In this document: positions 8,368 through 17,983 of the stretch, in pieces
Layout: each line of letters begins with the position of its first letter
Position numbering within the stretch: the first letter of the stretch is position 1
Assembly (NCBI GenBank): GCA_016281605.1
Contig: JAEEJA010000027.1
Location: forward strand, 124,001 to 188,000
Direction of reading: 5' to 3'
DNA length: 64,000 nucleotides
Source: Lachnospiraceae bacterium
Lineage (GTDB): Bacteria; Bacillota; Clostridia; Lachnospirales; Lachnospiraceae
Notes under the pieces: generated by a model
Database searches by the model: none
Seen by the model: the letters and a program-made list of their open reading frames with translations, nothing else
What the model was told of the DNA's origin: nothing
Translations under genes and position numbers: made by a program

Positions 8368-10083
8368 TTATGAATCAGCAAGCTTCACCTGCATACCATC
8401 TTCTAATGGCTTTGATGAATTACCAACTATATTACTGCTCTCGGTTATCTCTCCTGATATAGCAGATTTATTACCATCCGTGGCAAGTACTTCAATAGGT
8501 ACCTTCTTAACAGAATATCTGTTTCCGATTGGAGTTGATTTAACATTAATTACGTAAACAAATTTTCCGTTTGTATCCTCTTTGATAGTATTGTTTGATA
8601 TAACAGCATCATACTTCTTACTTGTACCACCGATATTAATGTTATAAACATCTCCCGGAGTAACACTTTTTCCTTTAACCTTTACAGTAATAAGAGTATT
8701 TTCTGCAGGATTTGAAGGATCAGGTACTATGGACTTAACTTTAGCCTTCATATTACCTTCCCAGTCTTCTTCTATTCTTACTTCACTGTTTTTATTAATT
8801 TTTTTAGCAAGTTCTTTGTTGGTAGCAAACTTAACTACATACTCACTCTTTCCACCTGTAATGGTTATAAGCTCTGAATCTTTTTCTACTTTTTGACCTT
8901 CCTTTAAGTTGATTGTATCAACTATACCCTTTTGCTTAGAGTAAACCTTTACCAAATCATCAGTAGTAAGGCTTTTAACTTTTTTTCTTGCTTCTTCAAG
9001 TTCATTAAGAGCCTTTTTATCATCATAATCTTCGAGCTTTTCATCAATTGCTTTATTCTTATTTGAATTAGTAATGGATTTGGTATCGCTTTTTAATTTT
9101 TCTTCGGCACTTTCAACCTTCTCCTTAGCGGATTTAACATCAGCCTTAGTTTCTAATTCGGAAATCTTTGTAGAAAGCTTTGTAAGTTCGTCTGTCTTCT
9201 TTGTTAATTTTTCTTCCAATTCCTTTTTCTCATCGTTTAATTCTTTATATTTTGAATTAGCTGTAATAAGATTGGAAAGCTTTACCTTTTTATCGGCTAT
9301 TTCCTGAGTTGTCTTAGATATTTCTTTCTCTTTATCACGTATACTTCTTTCGGTTGTTTTTAAACTATCAGCTGATTCACCGTTATTCTTAGCTGTTTGA
9401 TAATCTTCTTTCAAATCAGCAAGCTGCTGATTAAGGTCAGCAAGACTGTTTTCGCTTGATGTAATTTCAGCCTGAAGAGTTTCAACAGAATCAACTGTAC
9501 CTAAAGCATTTATAGCATCATCATTTTTTTTCTGTTTCTTCTTGATATCTTCAATTTCTTTATTTAATTTCTTCTGTTTTGATTTCTTACTGTCAAGCTC
9601 TTCCTTGTACTCCTCAACCTTTTCAAGATCCTTTCTGGCCTGATTTAATTCTTTTCTATCTTTATCAAGATCTATACCTGAATCAGTATCACTAACCTTT
9701 GAATCTTCAAGAAGCTTCTTTGCATGGGAAATTTCCAATTCTTCAAGTGCTGTCTTAGCTTCTTCTAAATCAGTATCGCTTCCTTCTTTATATGTAAAGA
9801 GAAGATCGCCTTTTTTTACTTTATCATCTTTTTTTACATAGATTTTATCTACAGTTCTGTTACCCTTAGCCTTAATAATATAATCCTTATCATTTTCAAC
9901 ATTACCCTGTCCGATAACAGCTGTACTAACAGTTCCGGATACAACAGTTTTAGATGATACTTCCGGAAGTGTATAATTTAAAATTGTATTTGAGAAAAAT
10001 GTCAACAATAATAAAACTACCACAAAGATAATAGCAGCTTTTTTAATTATTTTTTTCTTCTTTGACTTATCTTTTTCTTCCAT
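8368..10083 (-). CDS. HlyD/RND-type adaptor protein with long coiled coil
   Basis: A 571-residue membrane-anchored adaptor. A Lys-rich N-terminus and one TM (about 15-35) are followed by a biotinyl-lipoyl half (VDKIYVKKDDKVKKGDLLFTY), a very long Lys/Glu/Asp-rich coiled coil (about 100-345), the second lipoyl half (GIVDTINLKEGQKVEKDSELITI) and beta-barrel-like C-terminal segments. This is the order found in adaptors of MacAB and related exporters. The start MEEKDKSK at 10083 has GGAGG five bases upstream; an ATG four codons earlier overlaps that site. It sits between sugar-type ABC permeases and a MacB-domain protein, an unexpected setting with no exporter ATPase nearby. Confidence 0.82.
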   Translation of the reverse strand: MEEKDKSKKKKIIKKAAIIFVVVLLLLTFFSNTILNYTLPEVSSKTVVSGTVSTAVIGQGNVENDKDYIIKAKGNRTVDKIYVKKDDKVKKGDLLFTYKEGSDTDLEEAKTALEELEISHAKKLLEDSKVSDTDSGIDLDKDRKELNQARKDLEKVEEYKEELDSKKSKQKKLNKEIEDIKKKQKKNDDAINALGTVDSVETLQAEITSSENSLADLNQQLADLKEDYQTAKNNGESADSLKTTERSIRDKEKEISKTTQEIADKKVKLSNLITANSKYKELNDEKKELEEKLTKKTDELTKLSTKISELETKADVKSAKEKVESAEEKLKSDTKSITNSNKNKAIDEKLEDYDDKKALNELEEARKKVKSLTTDDLVKVYSKQKGIVDTINLKEGQKVEKDSELITITGGKSEYVVKFATNKELAKKINKNSEVRIEEDWEGNMKAKVKSIVPDPSNPAENTLITVKVKGKSVTPGDVYNINIGGTSKKYDAVISNNTIKEDTNGKFVYVINVKSTPIGNRYSVKKVPIEVLATDGNKSAISGEITESSNIVGNSSKPLEDGMQVKLADS

Positions 10084-10113
10084 GTGAGCCTCCATATTAT
10101 TATTTATTATTTA

Positions 10114-11193
10114 TTATTCCTTAACACCACCGGAGAATGAAATTCCATCTATCAGGTATTCCTCTCCGTATAAGAACATAAGTATGGTTGGTATCATATA
10201 TATAGTTGCAACAGCGAATGCAAGACCTGTTTCACCCGAATTTATCTGAGATAAGAATACGGATAATGGGTATTTTGCCGAGTCATTTAAAAGGACTATA
10301 GGCTGTTCAACCATGTTCCAATAATCAATAAATAAAAGCAATGCTACCGATGCAATCGCTCCCTTACAAAGAGGTACGCATATCTTAAAGAATATCTTTA
10401 CCTCTCCCGCACCATCAAGCTTAGCAGCTTCTATAAGGGATTTTGGTATCCTTCGCATAAACTTCGTCAAAAGATATACACTGAATGGTGCAAAAAAACC
10501 CGGTAAAAGTATAGCCCATACGGTATTAAGAGTATGTATTCTGTCTGCCACAATATAGTTTGGTACAAGCGTTACCTGGAAAGGCATAAGCATGAGTGCT
10601 ACATATAAGAAAAATATAACTGCTCTCAGTTTACTTCTAAACCGGTAAAAGCTATAAGCTGCCCCTAAAGCTATAGCAATCTGAAATATTACTATCGGAA
10701 TAACATACAATATGGAATTCCATAACTTTAACAAGTAATCCGGACTCTTAAATAGTACCGTTATATACTGTGAAAAACTCACCTTATCCGGTATAACCTT
10801 TAGGTTTACCTTTTTAGTAACATAAGTAGCTTTACCCGATTCATCACCACTTTCTGAATCATAGCTTTTAAAAATAACGCCGTAATTAGAATCCAGTTCA
10901 CTTTCAGCCATAAATGAATTGGCAATAGTAAGCACTGTAGGTAGCAAGAAAGAAACTGCAAATACACAAGCCACAATGGTAAGTATAATTCTGTTTATCT
11001 TTCGACCACGCTTTTTCCTGTTTGCCTTCTTTACAGCATCACTAATCTTTGGAAGCGGTAAAACATGTGGGTCCTGATAAGCATCAATCAGTGTTTCGGT
11101 AAACTCTTTGATGTCTTCATCCGTTGCCTCGTAGTGAACAACAGGCCCCACATCCTCCTTTTTCTTCTTAAATCTGCTTAGAAACTTTAACAT
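10114..11193 (-). CDS. Carbohydrate-type ABC transporter permease (MalG-like)
   Basis: A 359-residue membrane permease of the binding-protein-dependent class. The EAA loop is LIEAAKLDGAGEVKIFFKI, which contacts the ATPase in this family. About six TMs are visible, the first near residue 75-95. Two features differ from ordinary MalG proteins: a roughly 70-residue charged cytoplasmic N-terminal extension and a long outside loop between TM1 and TM2 (about 100-140). AGGGAG precedes the ATG. It follows the MalF-like permease by 18 bases. No ABC ATPase is encoded in the operon, so a shared MsmK-type ATPase elsewhere is inferred. Confidence 0.88.
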   Translation of the reverse strand: MLKFLSRFKKKKEDVGPVVHYEATDEDIKEFTETLIDAYQDPHVLPLPKISDAVKKANRKKRGRKINRIILTIVACVFAVSFLLPTVLTIANSFMAESELDSNYGVIFKSYDSESGDESGKATYVTKKVNLKVIPDKVSFSQYITVLFKSPDYLLKLWNSILYVIPIVIFQIAIALGAAYSFYRFRSKLRAVIFFLYVALMLMPFQVTLVPNYIVADRIHTLNTVWAILLPGFFAPFSVYLLTKFMRRIPKSLIEAAKLDGAGEVKIFFKICVPLCKGAIASVALLLFIDYWNMVEQPIVLLNDSAKYPLSVFLSQINSGETGLAFAVATIYMIPTILMFLYGEEYLIDGISFSGGVKE

Positions 11194-11211
11194 ATTGTCT
11201 CCCTTTTATAA

Positions 11212-12105
11212 TTATCCTTCTATATCTTTGGAATACTTATTATCTATAACAAAGAGAATACCTATAATAACGGTCATCACTATTGCCATAATAATCGCAG
11301 CTGCGGATAATTTTTGATAATCCATACTTGCAAATGTGTTGTTCATAAAGTGCTGTAGCATATATAAACTACTGTATGGATATTCTCCGGTAAGCAAATA
11401 TATCTCCCTGAATACCTTAAATGAATTAATAAGCGAAATCAAGGATACAAAAAATATGGTTGAGGAAAGATATCTTAATTTGATTTTGAAAAACACCTTC
11501 ATCTCTCCTGCAAATTCAAGCTTACAAACTTCTGTAACATCCTGAGGTATAGCATTTAGCGCCGCCATGAAAAGTATCATGTTATAACCAAGATTCTTCC
11601 ATAAGAAAAGAATAACGATAACAACCTGAGAAAATGATGTTTGCAACCAGTCAACAGGCTTTCCTCCAAAAGCCATAACAATATCGTTAATCGCTCCATG
11701 ATGATCAAACAACACTCTCCATATAAGCACTATGGAAGCTACAGGTACCATGAGCGGGCTAAGGAAAAATGTTCTGAACTGACTCTTAAATGGAATATTC
11801 TTATCCAAAACCATAGCCATCAGCAATGATAATATAACCGATCCGGGAACAGCTATTAATGAAAAAATAGCTGTATTTTTTGATGCGGTTACAAAGGATT
11901 CGTTTTTAAAAATATTTTTAAAATTATTAAAGCCTACAAATTCGGTGTTTATGGGATTATCTATAATTGAATAATAGATAACTATAAAAAACGGAATCAC
12001 AAAAAATATCAAAACACCAAGCAAACTTGGGAGCAGAAAGAAGAAGCTTTGTATACGAGCTCTTCTTTTTGCTCTTTTATAATTACTTTTCTTTTTTTTC
12101 TCCAT
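11212..12105 (-). CDS. Carbohydrate-type ABC transporter permease (MalF-like)
   Basis: A 297-residue permease with a Lys/Arg-rich N-terminus and six TMs. The EAA-loop region reads VTEVCKLEFAGEMKVFFKIKL, so the normal EAA is EVC here while the essential downstream Gly is kept. The segment FVGFNNFKNIFKNESF is typical of sugar permeases. The ribosome site (GGGAT) is weak. It lies between the solute-binding lipoprotein gene (28 bases upstream) and the MalG-like permease. The substrate cannot be told from sequence. Confidence 0.88.
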   Translation of the reverse strand: MEKKKKSNYKRAKRRARIQSFFFLLPSLLGVLIFFVIPFFIVIYYSIIDNPINTEFVGFNNFKNIFKNESFVTASKNTAIFSLIAVPGSVILSLLMAMVLDKNIPFKSQFRTFFLSPLMVPVASIVLIWRVLFDHHGAINDIVMAFGGKPVDWLQTSFSQVVIVILFLWKNLGYNMILFMAALNAIPQDVTEVCKLEFAGEMKVFFKIKLRYLSSTIFFVSLISLINSFKVFREIYLLTGEYPYSSLYMLQHFMNNTFASMDYQKLSAAAIIMAIVMTVIIGILFVIDNKYSKDIEG

Positions 12106-12133
12106 GAGATCAATCCCGATTCTTTAATAATAA

Positions 12134-14323
12134 TTATTTAATTTCGTTTATATAAGTATTTATACGGTTTTGTAATACTTTACAGGTTTCATCTACATCT
12201 CTGTCACCATTAAAGTACTTAATAACTTCCTCTGAAATAATATCTTTTACCTTAGGATCAAGAGCAGGATCTCTCTCTACGTGATCCACAAGATTTCGAT
12301 AAGTCTCTTCCTCTTCATCTGTAAGAGGATGAAGTTTAAATGTGAAGCCCATCTTACCGTACTCATAATTCATAGGTGATATTTCTTCGTCTGCTTCATT
12401 CTTATACTTTTTCTTGGCAATATATGGTTTAATATAGTTTTCAAAAGTATCTTTTCTGGTTGGTATACCATAATTATCAGATGATTTTTGGAAATCATCC
12501 GTAAGATATTCTCTGATAAACTCCCATGCTCCTTCTTTATTCTTAGACTTTGAGTACATACCAAATGAAATATTAAACTCTACTCTACCTTTATTACCAT
12601 TTTCATTTGGATAACCTACAATATTTGCTTTATTATTAAGAACGATATTAGAAGCACAATATCCATCAGGATTACCCATGAAATCAAAAAGTATCATCTG
12701 ATGATTCTTAACTTTTTCCTTAAGTTCCTTTTCATCAATTCCGTCTCCATTAGGGTCTTCCTTCTTGCCCTTATTACAGAACTCAAGAAGTTTCTTGAAA
12801 TTATCACTATCAAATGAGCACTTTCCTTCGTTTAGATCAATAAAATCATCTAAAACCTTTAATACAAGAACATTGAAAATCTCATTCTTTGTATTCAATT
12901 CATAAATCATATCATCCTTCTGAACCTTATCCATAGCCTCGAAGAATTCATCATATGTCCATCCGTCTTTATTATCAAAGCGGCTTCCATCAATTATTAA
13001 GGAAGTAAGATTAAATGATGATGAAACAGTATAAAGCTTTCCATCTATCTTCATAGCTTCAAATACGCTTTCTAAGAAGTCATCTTCATTTAATTCTGAA
13101 TCATTTTCAAGATAACTTGTCATATCCTCTAATAATCCCTTAGAAGCATAATTACTGATCGGAATTGAAGAGAAATCGATAACATCAGGTATATCACCTG
13201 AAGAAAATGCAGTATTTACGGCGTTAAGATCATCTTCACCGTCTTCACTGAAGGTTACAAGCTTTAATCTATATTTCTTACTCTTTTTATTGAATTCAAC
13301 TATCTTTTTCTCAAGACTTCCGCCTCCATAAAGCGAACCAACGGTTATTATCTTTTTATTTGCATTTGCCTGATCATCACCCTTAGTAATTTTAATAAAT
13401 ACTCTTTGAGATACGCCACCTTCAATATACTTAGGGTAATAACCTGTCTTTATATCTGAAAATACAGGATGAACTGAATTTTCCGAATTATCTATATCAG
13501 AATTGTTGTAATCAAGGAACTTTTTATCTTCCTTACCCTTTAATCCATAAAGTCCATCGTCCTTCAGAATTATAAGAGTATAATCATCTACACCGTTTGC
13601 GATATCTTCCATATCTTTAATTTCTATAGGATCTTCAAATTTTCCATTTGAAAGATTAACCTTTGCTACATAAGATTTGTATACCTCATTCTTATTTTCT
13701 GAATAAAAGGCATATAACTCATTTTTATTAGATAAAGCAAACTTATCAACATAAGTATCGAGCTTTAAAGTATTCTCAACATTAAGTTCGAAATCAGTAA
13801 CTGAAATTACTTCTGAAGAACATAAAGCAAGACCATCCTTAGTAGGAGCCATAAATACAGGTATTTCCTCATTCTTAAAAGACTCTTTTTTAAGTTGCTT
13901 TGTAGAAAACTCTCCGGTCTTCTTTAAATCTGTATCATATACCTGAAAATAGTTTTTAGATTTTCCTTCAGCATCGTATTCGGTAGAATATACATACATA
14001 GAATCATCAACTACAGCCATACTATTACAAAAACCTTTAATCTTGTCACCAAGCTCAATTTCTTCGGTTTTCATATCCATATAAGCAACTTTACCTTTAG
14101 CCTCTTCTTTTCCACCAACAAAGAAAAGCTTACCATCACTTAAAAAAAGTGTATCACTGATAGCAGGTGATTTTTCAAATACCAATTCTTTACTATCATA
14201 TACACCTGTGGTGATTGACATCTTATCATCATCTTTATCACCACCAAAACCTAATTTACATCCTGAAAGTGGTAAACACATGGATAAAATCAATAAAAAT
14301 GCAACAATTCTTTTGAGTTTCAT
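12134..14323 (-). CDS. Solute-binding lipoprotein fused to an N-terminal propeller-like domain
   Basis: A 729-residue lipoprotein with lipobox LSGC (Cys22). Residues about 35-310 consist of repeated short beta segments such as LFLSDGKLFFVGG, VVDDSMYVYS and KDGLALCSSEV, suggesting a beta-propeller. Residues about 325-729 are an extracellular solute-binding (family 1) domain: ITVGSLYGGGSLEKKIVEFN, then DIPDVIDFSSIPI, DGKLYTVSSSFN and KEGAWEFIREYL. Ordinary sugar-binding proteins are about 400-450 residues, so this is a fusion. The start is MKLKRIV with GGAGG six bases upstream; an earlier TTG overlaps that site. It is the first gene of the operon. The ligand is unknown. Confidence 0.85.
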   Translation of the reverse strand: MKLKRIVAFLLILSMCLPLSGCKLGFGGDKDDDKMSITTGVYDSKELVFEKSPAISDTLFLSDGKLFFVGGKEEAKGKVAYMDMKTEEIELGDKIKGFCNSMAVVDDSMYVYSTEYDAEGKSKNYFQVYDTDLKKTGEFSTKQLKKESFKNEEIPVFMAPTKDGLALCSSEVISVTDFELNVENTLKLDTYVDKFALSNKNELYAFYSENKNEVYKSYVAKVNLSNGKFEDPIEIKDMEDIANGVDDYTLIILKDDGLYGLKGKEDKKFLDYNNSDIDNSENSVHPVFSDIKTGYYPKYIEGGVSQRVFIKITKGDDQANANKKIITVGSLYGGGSLEKKIVEFNKKSKKYRLKLVTFSEDGEDDLNAVNTAFSSGDIPDVIDFSSIPISNYASKGLLEDMTSYLENDSELNEDDFLESVFEAMKIDGKLYTVSSSFNLTSLIIDGSRFDNKDGWTYDEFFEAMDKVQKDDMIYELNTKNEIFNVLVLKVLDDFIDLNEGKCSFDSDNFKKLLEFCNKGKKEDPNGDGIDEKELKEKVKNHQMILFDFMGNPDGYCASNIVLNNKANIVGYPNENGNKGRVEFNISFGMYSKSKNKEGAWEFIREYLTDDFQKSSDNYGIPTRKDTFENYIKPYIAKKKYKNEADEEISPMNYEYGKMGFTFKLHPLTDEEEETYRNLVDHVERDPALDPKVKDIISEEVIKYFNGDRDVDETCKVLQNRINTYINEIK

Positions 14324-14361
14324 GTTAACCTCCAAAAAAAAATAATTTAAAAAGCTTTATA

Positions 14362-14380
14362 ATTACGATTATTACGTAAT
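14362..14380. promoter_or_regulatory. Inverted repeat upstream of the binding-protein operon
   Basis: ATTACG-N7-CGTAAT (14362-14367 and 14375-14380) lies about 40-55 bases before the start at 14323, where an operator would be expected. It is AT-rich and could be chance; no cognate regulator is encoded nearby. Confidence 0.3.
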
Positions 14381-14483
14381 TAAATGACTAAATCTATAAT
14401 AATCAAGGGTAAAATAACACATAATTGACACAATTACAAGAAAAAAATTAAATTTGTGTAAAATTAATAGATTTGTAATAAAA

Positions 14484-14513
14484 TTAAAGGAGATACTAAA
14501 ATATCTCCTTTAA
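14484..14513 (-). terminator. Rho-independent terminator after tyrS
   Basis: A perfect 12-base stem, TTAAAGGAGATA (14484-14495) with TATCTCCTTTAA (14502-14513), six-base loop, followed on the minus strand by a T-rich tract. It lies 35 bases after the tyrS stop. Confidence 0.85.
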
Positions 14514-14548
14514 TTAATACATATGATAATCAATTATTATTAAGCATT

Positions 14549-15775
14549 TTAACTTAATATAATTTTAACAAATTTCTTCTTGCCTCTCTTTAAGACAATT
14601 CCATTTTTTAAGTTTTCCTTATCAATCATATATGTTGGTTCACTTACCTTTTCACCATCGAGGCTGACTCCACCCTGTGTAACATTTCTTCTTGCTTCAC
14701 CATTTGACGCTGCAAGACCCGCTTTAACCATAGCTGTAAGAATTCCAATCTTGCCTTCTTCATTTAAGTCATTTTCAGAAAGAACACACTCAGGCATATT
14801 GGCAGCATTTCCTGAAGAAAACAAAGCTTTAGATGCATCTCTGGCTTTTAGTGCTTCCTCTTCGCCATGAACTAACTTAGTTAATTCAAAAGCAAGTACA
14901 TCCTTTGCCTGATTAAGCTGTTGCCCTTCGTACTTCTCCATTTCACTTATTTCTTCAAGAGAAAGGAAGGTAAGCATCTTTAAACACTTAATAACATCTG
15001 CATCATTTACATTTCTCCAATACTGATAGAAATCAAATGGTGTAGTCTTATTAGGATCAAGCCATACAGCTCCATTGGCAGTCTTACCCATCTTCTTTCC
15101 TTCAGAGTTCATAAGAAGAGTAATTGTCATGGCAAAGGCATCTTTACCCAGTTTACGTCTTATGAGTTCAGTTCCTCCAAGCATATTACTCCACTGATCA
15201 TCGCCTCCGAATTGCATATTACAGCCATATTCCTTGAATAAATGATAAAAATCATATGACTGCATAATCATGTAGTTGAACTCTAAGAAAGAAAGTCCTT
15301 TTTCCATACGTTGTTTATAGCATTCAGCTCTAAGCATATTATTAACAGAAAAATGTGCACCCACTTCACGAAGAACATCAATATAGTTGAGTTTCAAAAG
15401 CCAATCAGCGTTATTTACTGCTATTGCCGGATTATCACCATCAAACTTTATAAATCTTTCCATCTGCTTTTTAAAGCATTCACAGTTATGTTCTATAGTT
15501 TCAGGTGTCATCATGGTTCTCATATCACTTCTTCCTGATGGATCACCTATATAACCGGTTCCGCCTCCTAAAAGAACAAAAGGTTGATTTCCTGCCATCT
15601 GTAATCTCTTCATAAGACAAAGAGCCATAAAATGTCCAACATGAAGAGAATCTGCTGTCGGATCAAATCCAATATAAAATTTCGCTTTACCGGTATTTAT
15701 TAATTCTTTAATCTCATCTTCATCCGTAACCTGGGCAATAAGCCCTCTTGCTACCAATTCATCATAGATTTGCAT
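14549..15775 (-). CDS. tyrS: Tyrosyl-tRNA synthetase
   Basis: A 408-residue class-I synthetase that charges tRNA-Tyr. The HIGH motif is HVGH (45-48) within FDPTADSLHVGHF. The KMSKS loop is KMGKT (about 228-232), as in a known subgroup of bacterial enzymes. FGGDDQWSNM is the Tyr/adenylate region. A C-terminal S4 RNA-binding domain begins near residue 345 (ARRNVTQGGVSLDGEKV). AAGGAG precedes the ATG. It follows the malic enzyme gene by only 15 bases, so there is no room for a T-box leader; expression seems tied to the malic enzyme promoter. Confidence 0.97.
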   Translation of the reverse strand: MQIYDELVARGLIAQVTDEDEIKELINTGKAKFYIGFDPTADSLHVGHFMALCLMKRLQMAGNQPFVLLGGGTGYIGDPSGRSDMRTMMTPETIEHNCECFKKQMERFIKFDGDNPAIAVNNADWLLKLNYIDVLREVGAHFSVNNMLRAECYKQRMEKGLSFLEFNYMIMQSYDFYHLFKEYGCNMQFGGDDQWSNMLGGTELIRRKLGKDAFAMTITLLMNSEGKKMGKTANGAVWLDPNKTTPFDFYQYWRNVNDADVIKCLKMLTFLSLEEISEMEKYEGQQLNQAKDVLAFELTKLVHGEEEALKARDASKALFSSGNAANMPECVLSENDLNEEGKIGILTAMVKAGLAASNGEARRNVTQGGVSLDGEKVSEPTYMIDKENLKNGIVLKRGKKKFVKIILS

Positions 15776-15790
15776 ATATATACTCCTTTA

Positions 15791-16945
15791 TCAATCTTTA
15801 ATATTTGCTTTAACTACACTTGCAACAGCATCACATACTCTCTCATCAAAGGCCTGAGGTATTATATAATCCTCATTAAGTTCTTCATCTGATATAAGTC
15901 CTGCAATGGCGTAAGCAGCCGCAAGCTTCATTTCTTCTGTAATCTGCTTTGCTCTTCCCTCAAGAGCCCCCTTAAATATACCTGGGAATGCTATAACATT
16001 ATTAACCTGATTTGGGAAGTCTGATCTTCCTGTACCAATAATTCTGGCACCGCCTGCCTTAGCAACATCCGGCATAACCTCAGGAACCGGATTTGACATA
16101 GCAAATATAATGGAATCTTTATTCATGGATCGAACCATCTCTTCATCAACAACACCCGGAGCTGATACACCGATAAATATATCTGCGCCTTTAAGAGCAT
16201 CGGCTAGGGTGCCTGTTATATGCTCAGGATTAGATATCTTTATCATTTCTTCTTTTGCAAAATTAAGTCTCTTAGAATTTTCGTTTATTACACCTTCACT
16301 GTCACAAACAATGACATTTACAAAGCCATCACTTAGCAAAAGCTTTGCGATTGCAATACCTGCACTACCTGCACCACTTATAACAACTTTGCATTCATCC
16401 TTTTTCTTATTAACAATCTTAAGAGCGTTTATGATACCGGCAAGTACTACAATTGCTGTTCCGTGTTGATCATCATGAAAGATAGGTATATCAAGCTCTT
16501 TTTTTAATCTGTCTTCTATTTCAAAACAACGTGGAGCACTTATATCTTCAAGATTTATTCCACCAAGACCTGGTGCAATATTTTTTATTGTCTGTATTAT
16601 TTCTTCAGTATCCTGTGTATCAAGACAAATAGGAAAAGCATTAACATTTCCGAATTCCTTGAAAAGAACTGCTTTACCTTCCATAACCGGCATAGCTGCA
16701 TAAGGGCCAATATTACCAAGCCCCAAAACTGCACTTCCGTCAGAAACAACTGCAATTGTATTGGATTTAATAGTATATTTATAGGCAAGATCCTTATCCT
16801 TAGCTATCTCTCTACATGGCTCTGCGACACCCGGAGTATACGCTACAGATAATTTGTGAGCGTCATCAACCTTTACTTTTGAGACCGTTTCTAACTTGCC
16901 TTCAAGCTTTTCATGCATTTCCAATGCTTCTTCATATGCATTCAT
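15791..16945 (-). CDS. NAD(P)-dependent malic enzyme
   Basis: A 384-residue malic enzyme (malate to pyruvate plus CO2) of the short bacterial type without a phosphotransacetylase domain. Family segments are VAYTPGVAEPCREIA, TVVSDGSAVLGLGNIG-like VSDGSAVLGLGNIGP, VLFKEFGNVNAFPICLDT, FHDDQHGTAIVVLAGI and the nucleotide-binding VISGAGSAGIAIAKLL. AFPGIFKGALEGRA marks the C-terminus. AAGGA precedes the ATG. tyrS follows in the same transcript. Cofactor preference cannot be settled by eye. Confidence 0.93.
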   Translation of the reverse strand: MNAYEEALEMHEKLEGKLETVSKVKVDDAHKLSVAYTPGVAEPCREIAKDKDLAYKYTIKSNTIAVVSDGSAVLGLGNIGPYAAMPVMEGKAVLFKEFGNVNAFPICLDTQDTEEIIQTIKNIAPGLGGINLEDISAPRCFEIEDRLKKELDIPIFHDDQHGTAIVVLAGIINALKIVNKKKDECKVVISGAGSAGIAIAKLLLSDGFVNVIVCDSEGVINENSKRLNFAKEEMIKISNPEHITGTLADALKGADIFIGVSAPGVVDEEMVRSMNKDSIIFAMSNPVPEVMPDVAKAGGARIIGTGRSDFPNQVNNVIAFPGIFKGALEGRAKQITEEMKLAAAYAIAGLISDEELNEDYIIPQAFDERVCDAVASVVKANIKD

Positions 16946-17020
16946 AATAATATATCCTTTCTGTTTATTAAGGCTTTAATACACCTTTATTTTATACAAA
17001 TAGACATATTAACATAATTA

Positions 17021-17983
17021 TTATTTTAAAACAAGTACACATTTAAAATCTGATATTTTTAATATATCCCCTGATTTAATCATATATGCCTTGTTATTTG
17101 CTCTGTCGGATAAAAGCTTAATATCATTTAAATATATATCATTTTCCGAATTAATCCTTGCTATATGATATTCATCATTTTGCCTTTTTATTGTAATTTG
17201 AAAATTGCTTATTTCTTTATATGGTAGAATATAATCACAATAAAACCCTCTACCAATGGTAAAGGATTCTTTATTTATTGGTATCTCTAAACTGTCTTTA
17301 TCATTTTTTCCTGTTATATATAGGCTTTTAGGCTCATTTACTCTTTTATTATTATCATGAGTGTTCTTGTTATAATTATAATCATCCTGAATATCATCTT
17401 TATAATCATTTTTATCTCTCTTATCTAAGTAATCATACTCAGGTATTATACCGTCACACAAATTATTATAAATATCGTTTATTAGATTTGAGATTCTTTT
17501 ATTATCAAAACTTAAAATATCTAAGAAAGCTTCAACTAAATATTTGAAACTGACAGAAAATGTAGTTTCTAAGTCCGGAACATATATAAATTCAAATATG
17601 TTACTTCTGGGATTTAAGTATATATATTCAAGATCAAGAAGCAATTTATCTTCATTTAACATATAATCAGACATTTTCTTTCTTAATTCAAATAGATTTT
17701 TTAAAAGTATCTCAATAAAGTACTCATTATATGAATTATTATTACTGTTATTTTTAATAGGTGCAGCTTTTTCGATAACGTTATTAAATGGTTGTTTATT
17801 TTTCAAATCATATAACAGATACATATCTGCGTCCTTATGAATGATATTTAATTTGTTTATATACTTTATATCATTTGCTAAGAGCATATTTATATCAATT
17901 CTATCTTCTAAAGCACCATCAATTTTTACATAAATCCTATCCTTTTCCTTGTGATATAGATTTGTTTTATAGTTCTCACTCAT
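17021..17983 (-). CDS. FHA-domain protein at the end of the Tad operon
   Basis: A 320-residue protein. Residues about 1-180 match the pattern of a poorly known N-terminal domain (DUF6382-like) that often precedes FHA domains in clostridia. An Asn/Asp-rich linker (about 185-215) leads to a C-terminal FHA domain (about 225-320) with FTIGRGFYCDYILPYKEIS and NDIYLNDIKLL. FHA domains bind phosphothreonine. It overlaps the preceding TadE-like gene by eight bases, so translation is probably coupled. The position suggests it senses or docks pilus-assembly parts, possibly downstream of a Ser/Thr kinase not encoded here. Confidence 0.82.
   Translation of the reverse strand: MSENYKTNLYHKEKDRIYVKIDGALEDRIDINMLLANDIKYINKLNIIHKDADMYLLYDLKNKQPFNNVIEKAAPIKNNSNNNSYNEYFIEILLKNLFELRKKMSDYMLNEDKLLLDLEYIYLNPRSNIFEFIYVPDLETTFSVSFKYLVEAFLDILSFDNKRISNLINDIYNNLCDGIIPEYDYLDKRDKNDYKDDIQDDYNYNKNTHDNNKRVNEPKSLYITGKNDKDSLEIPINKESFTIGRGFYCDYILPYKEISNFQITIKRQNDEYHIARINSENDIYLNDIKLLSDRANNKAYMIKSGDILKISDFKCVLVLK

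Noticed and set aside
10114..12105. A missing ABC ATPase hidden in the importer operon
   Set aside because: No Walker A motif occurs in any frame listed between 6961 and 14323; a shared ATPase elsewhere is the simpler explanation.
15776..15790. A T-box leader for tyrS
   Set aside because: Only 15 bases separate it from the malic enzyme gene, and no T-box sequence is visible upstream of that gene.
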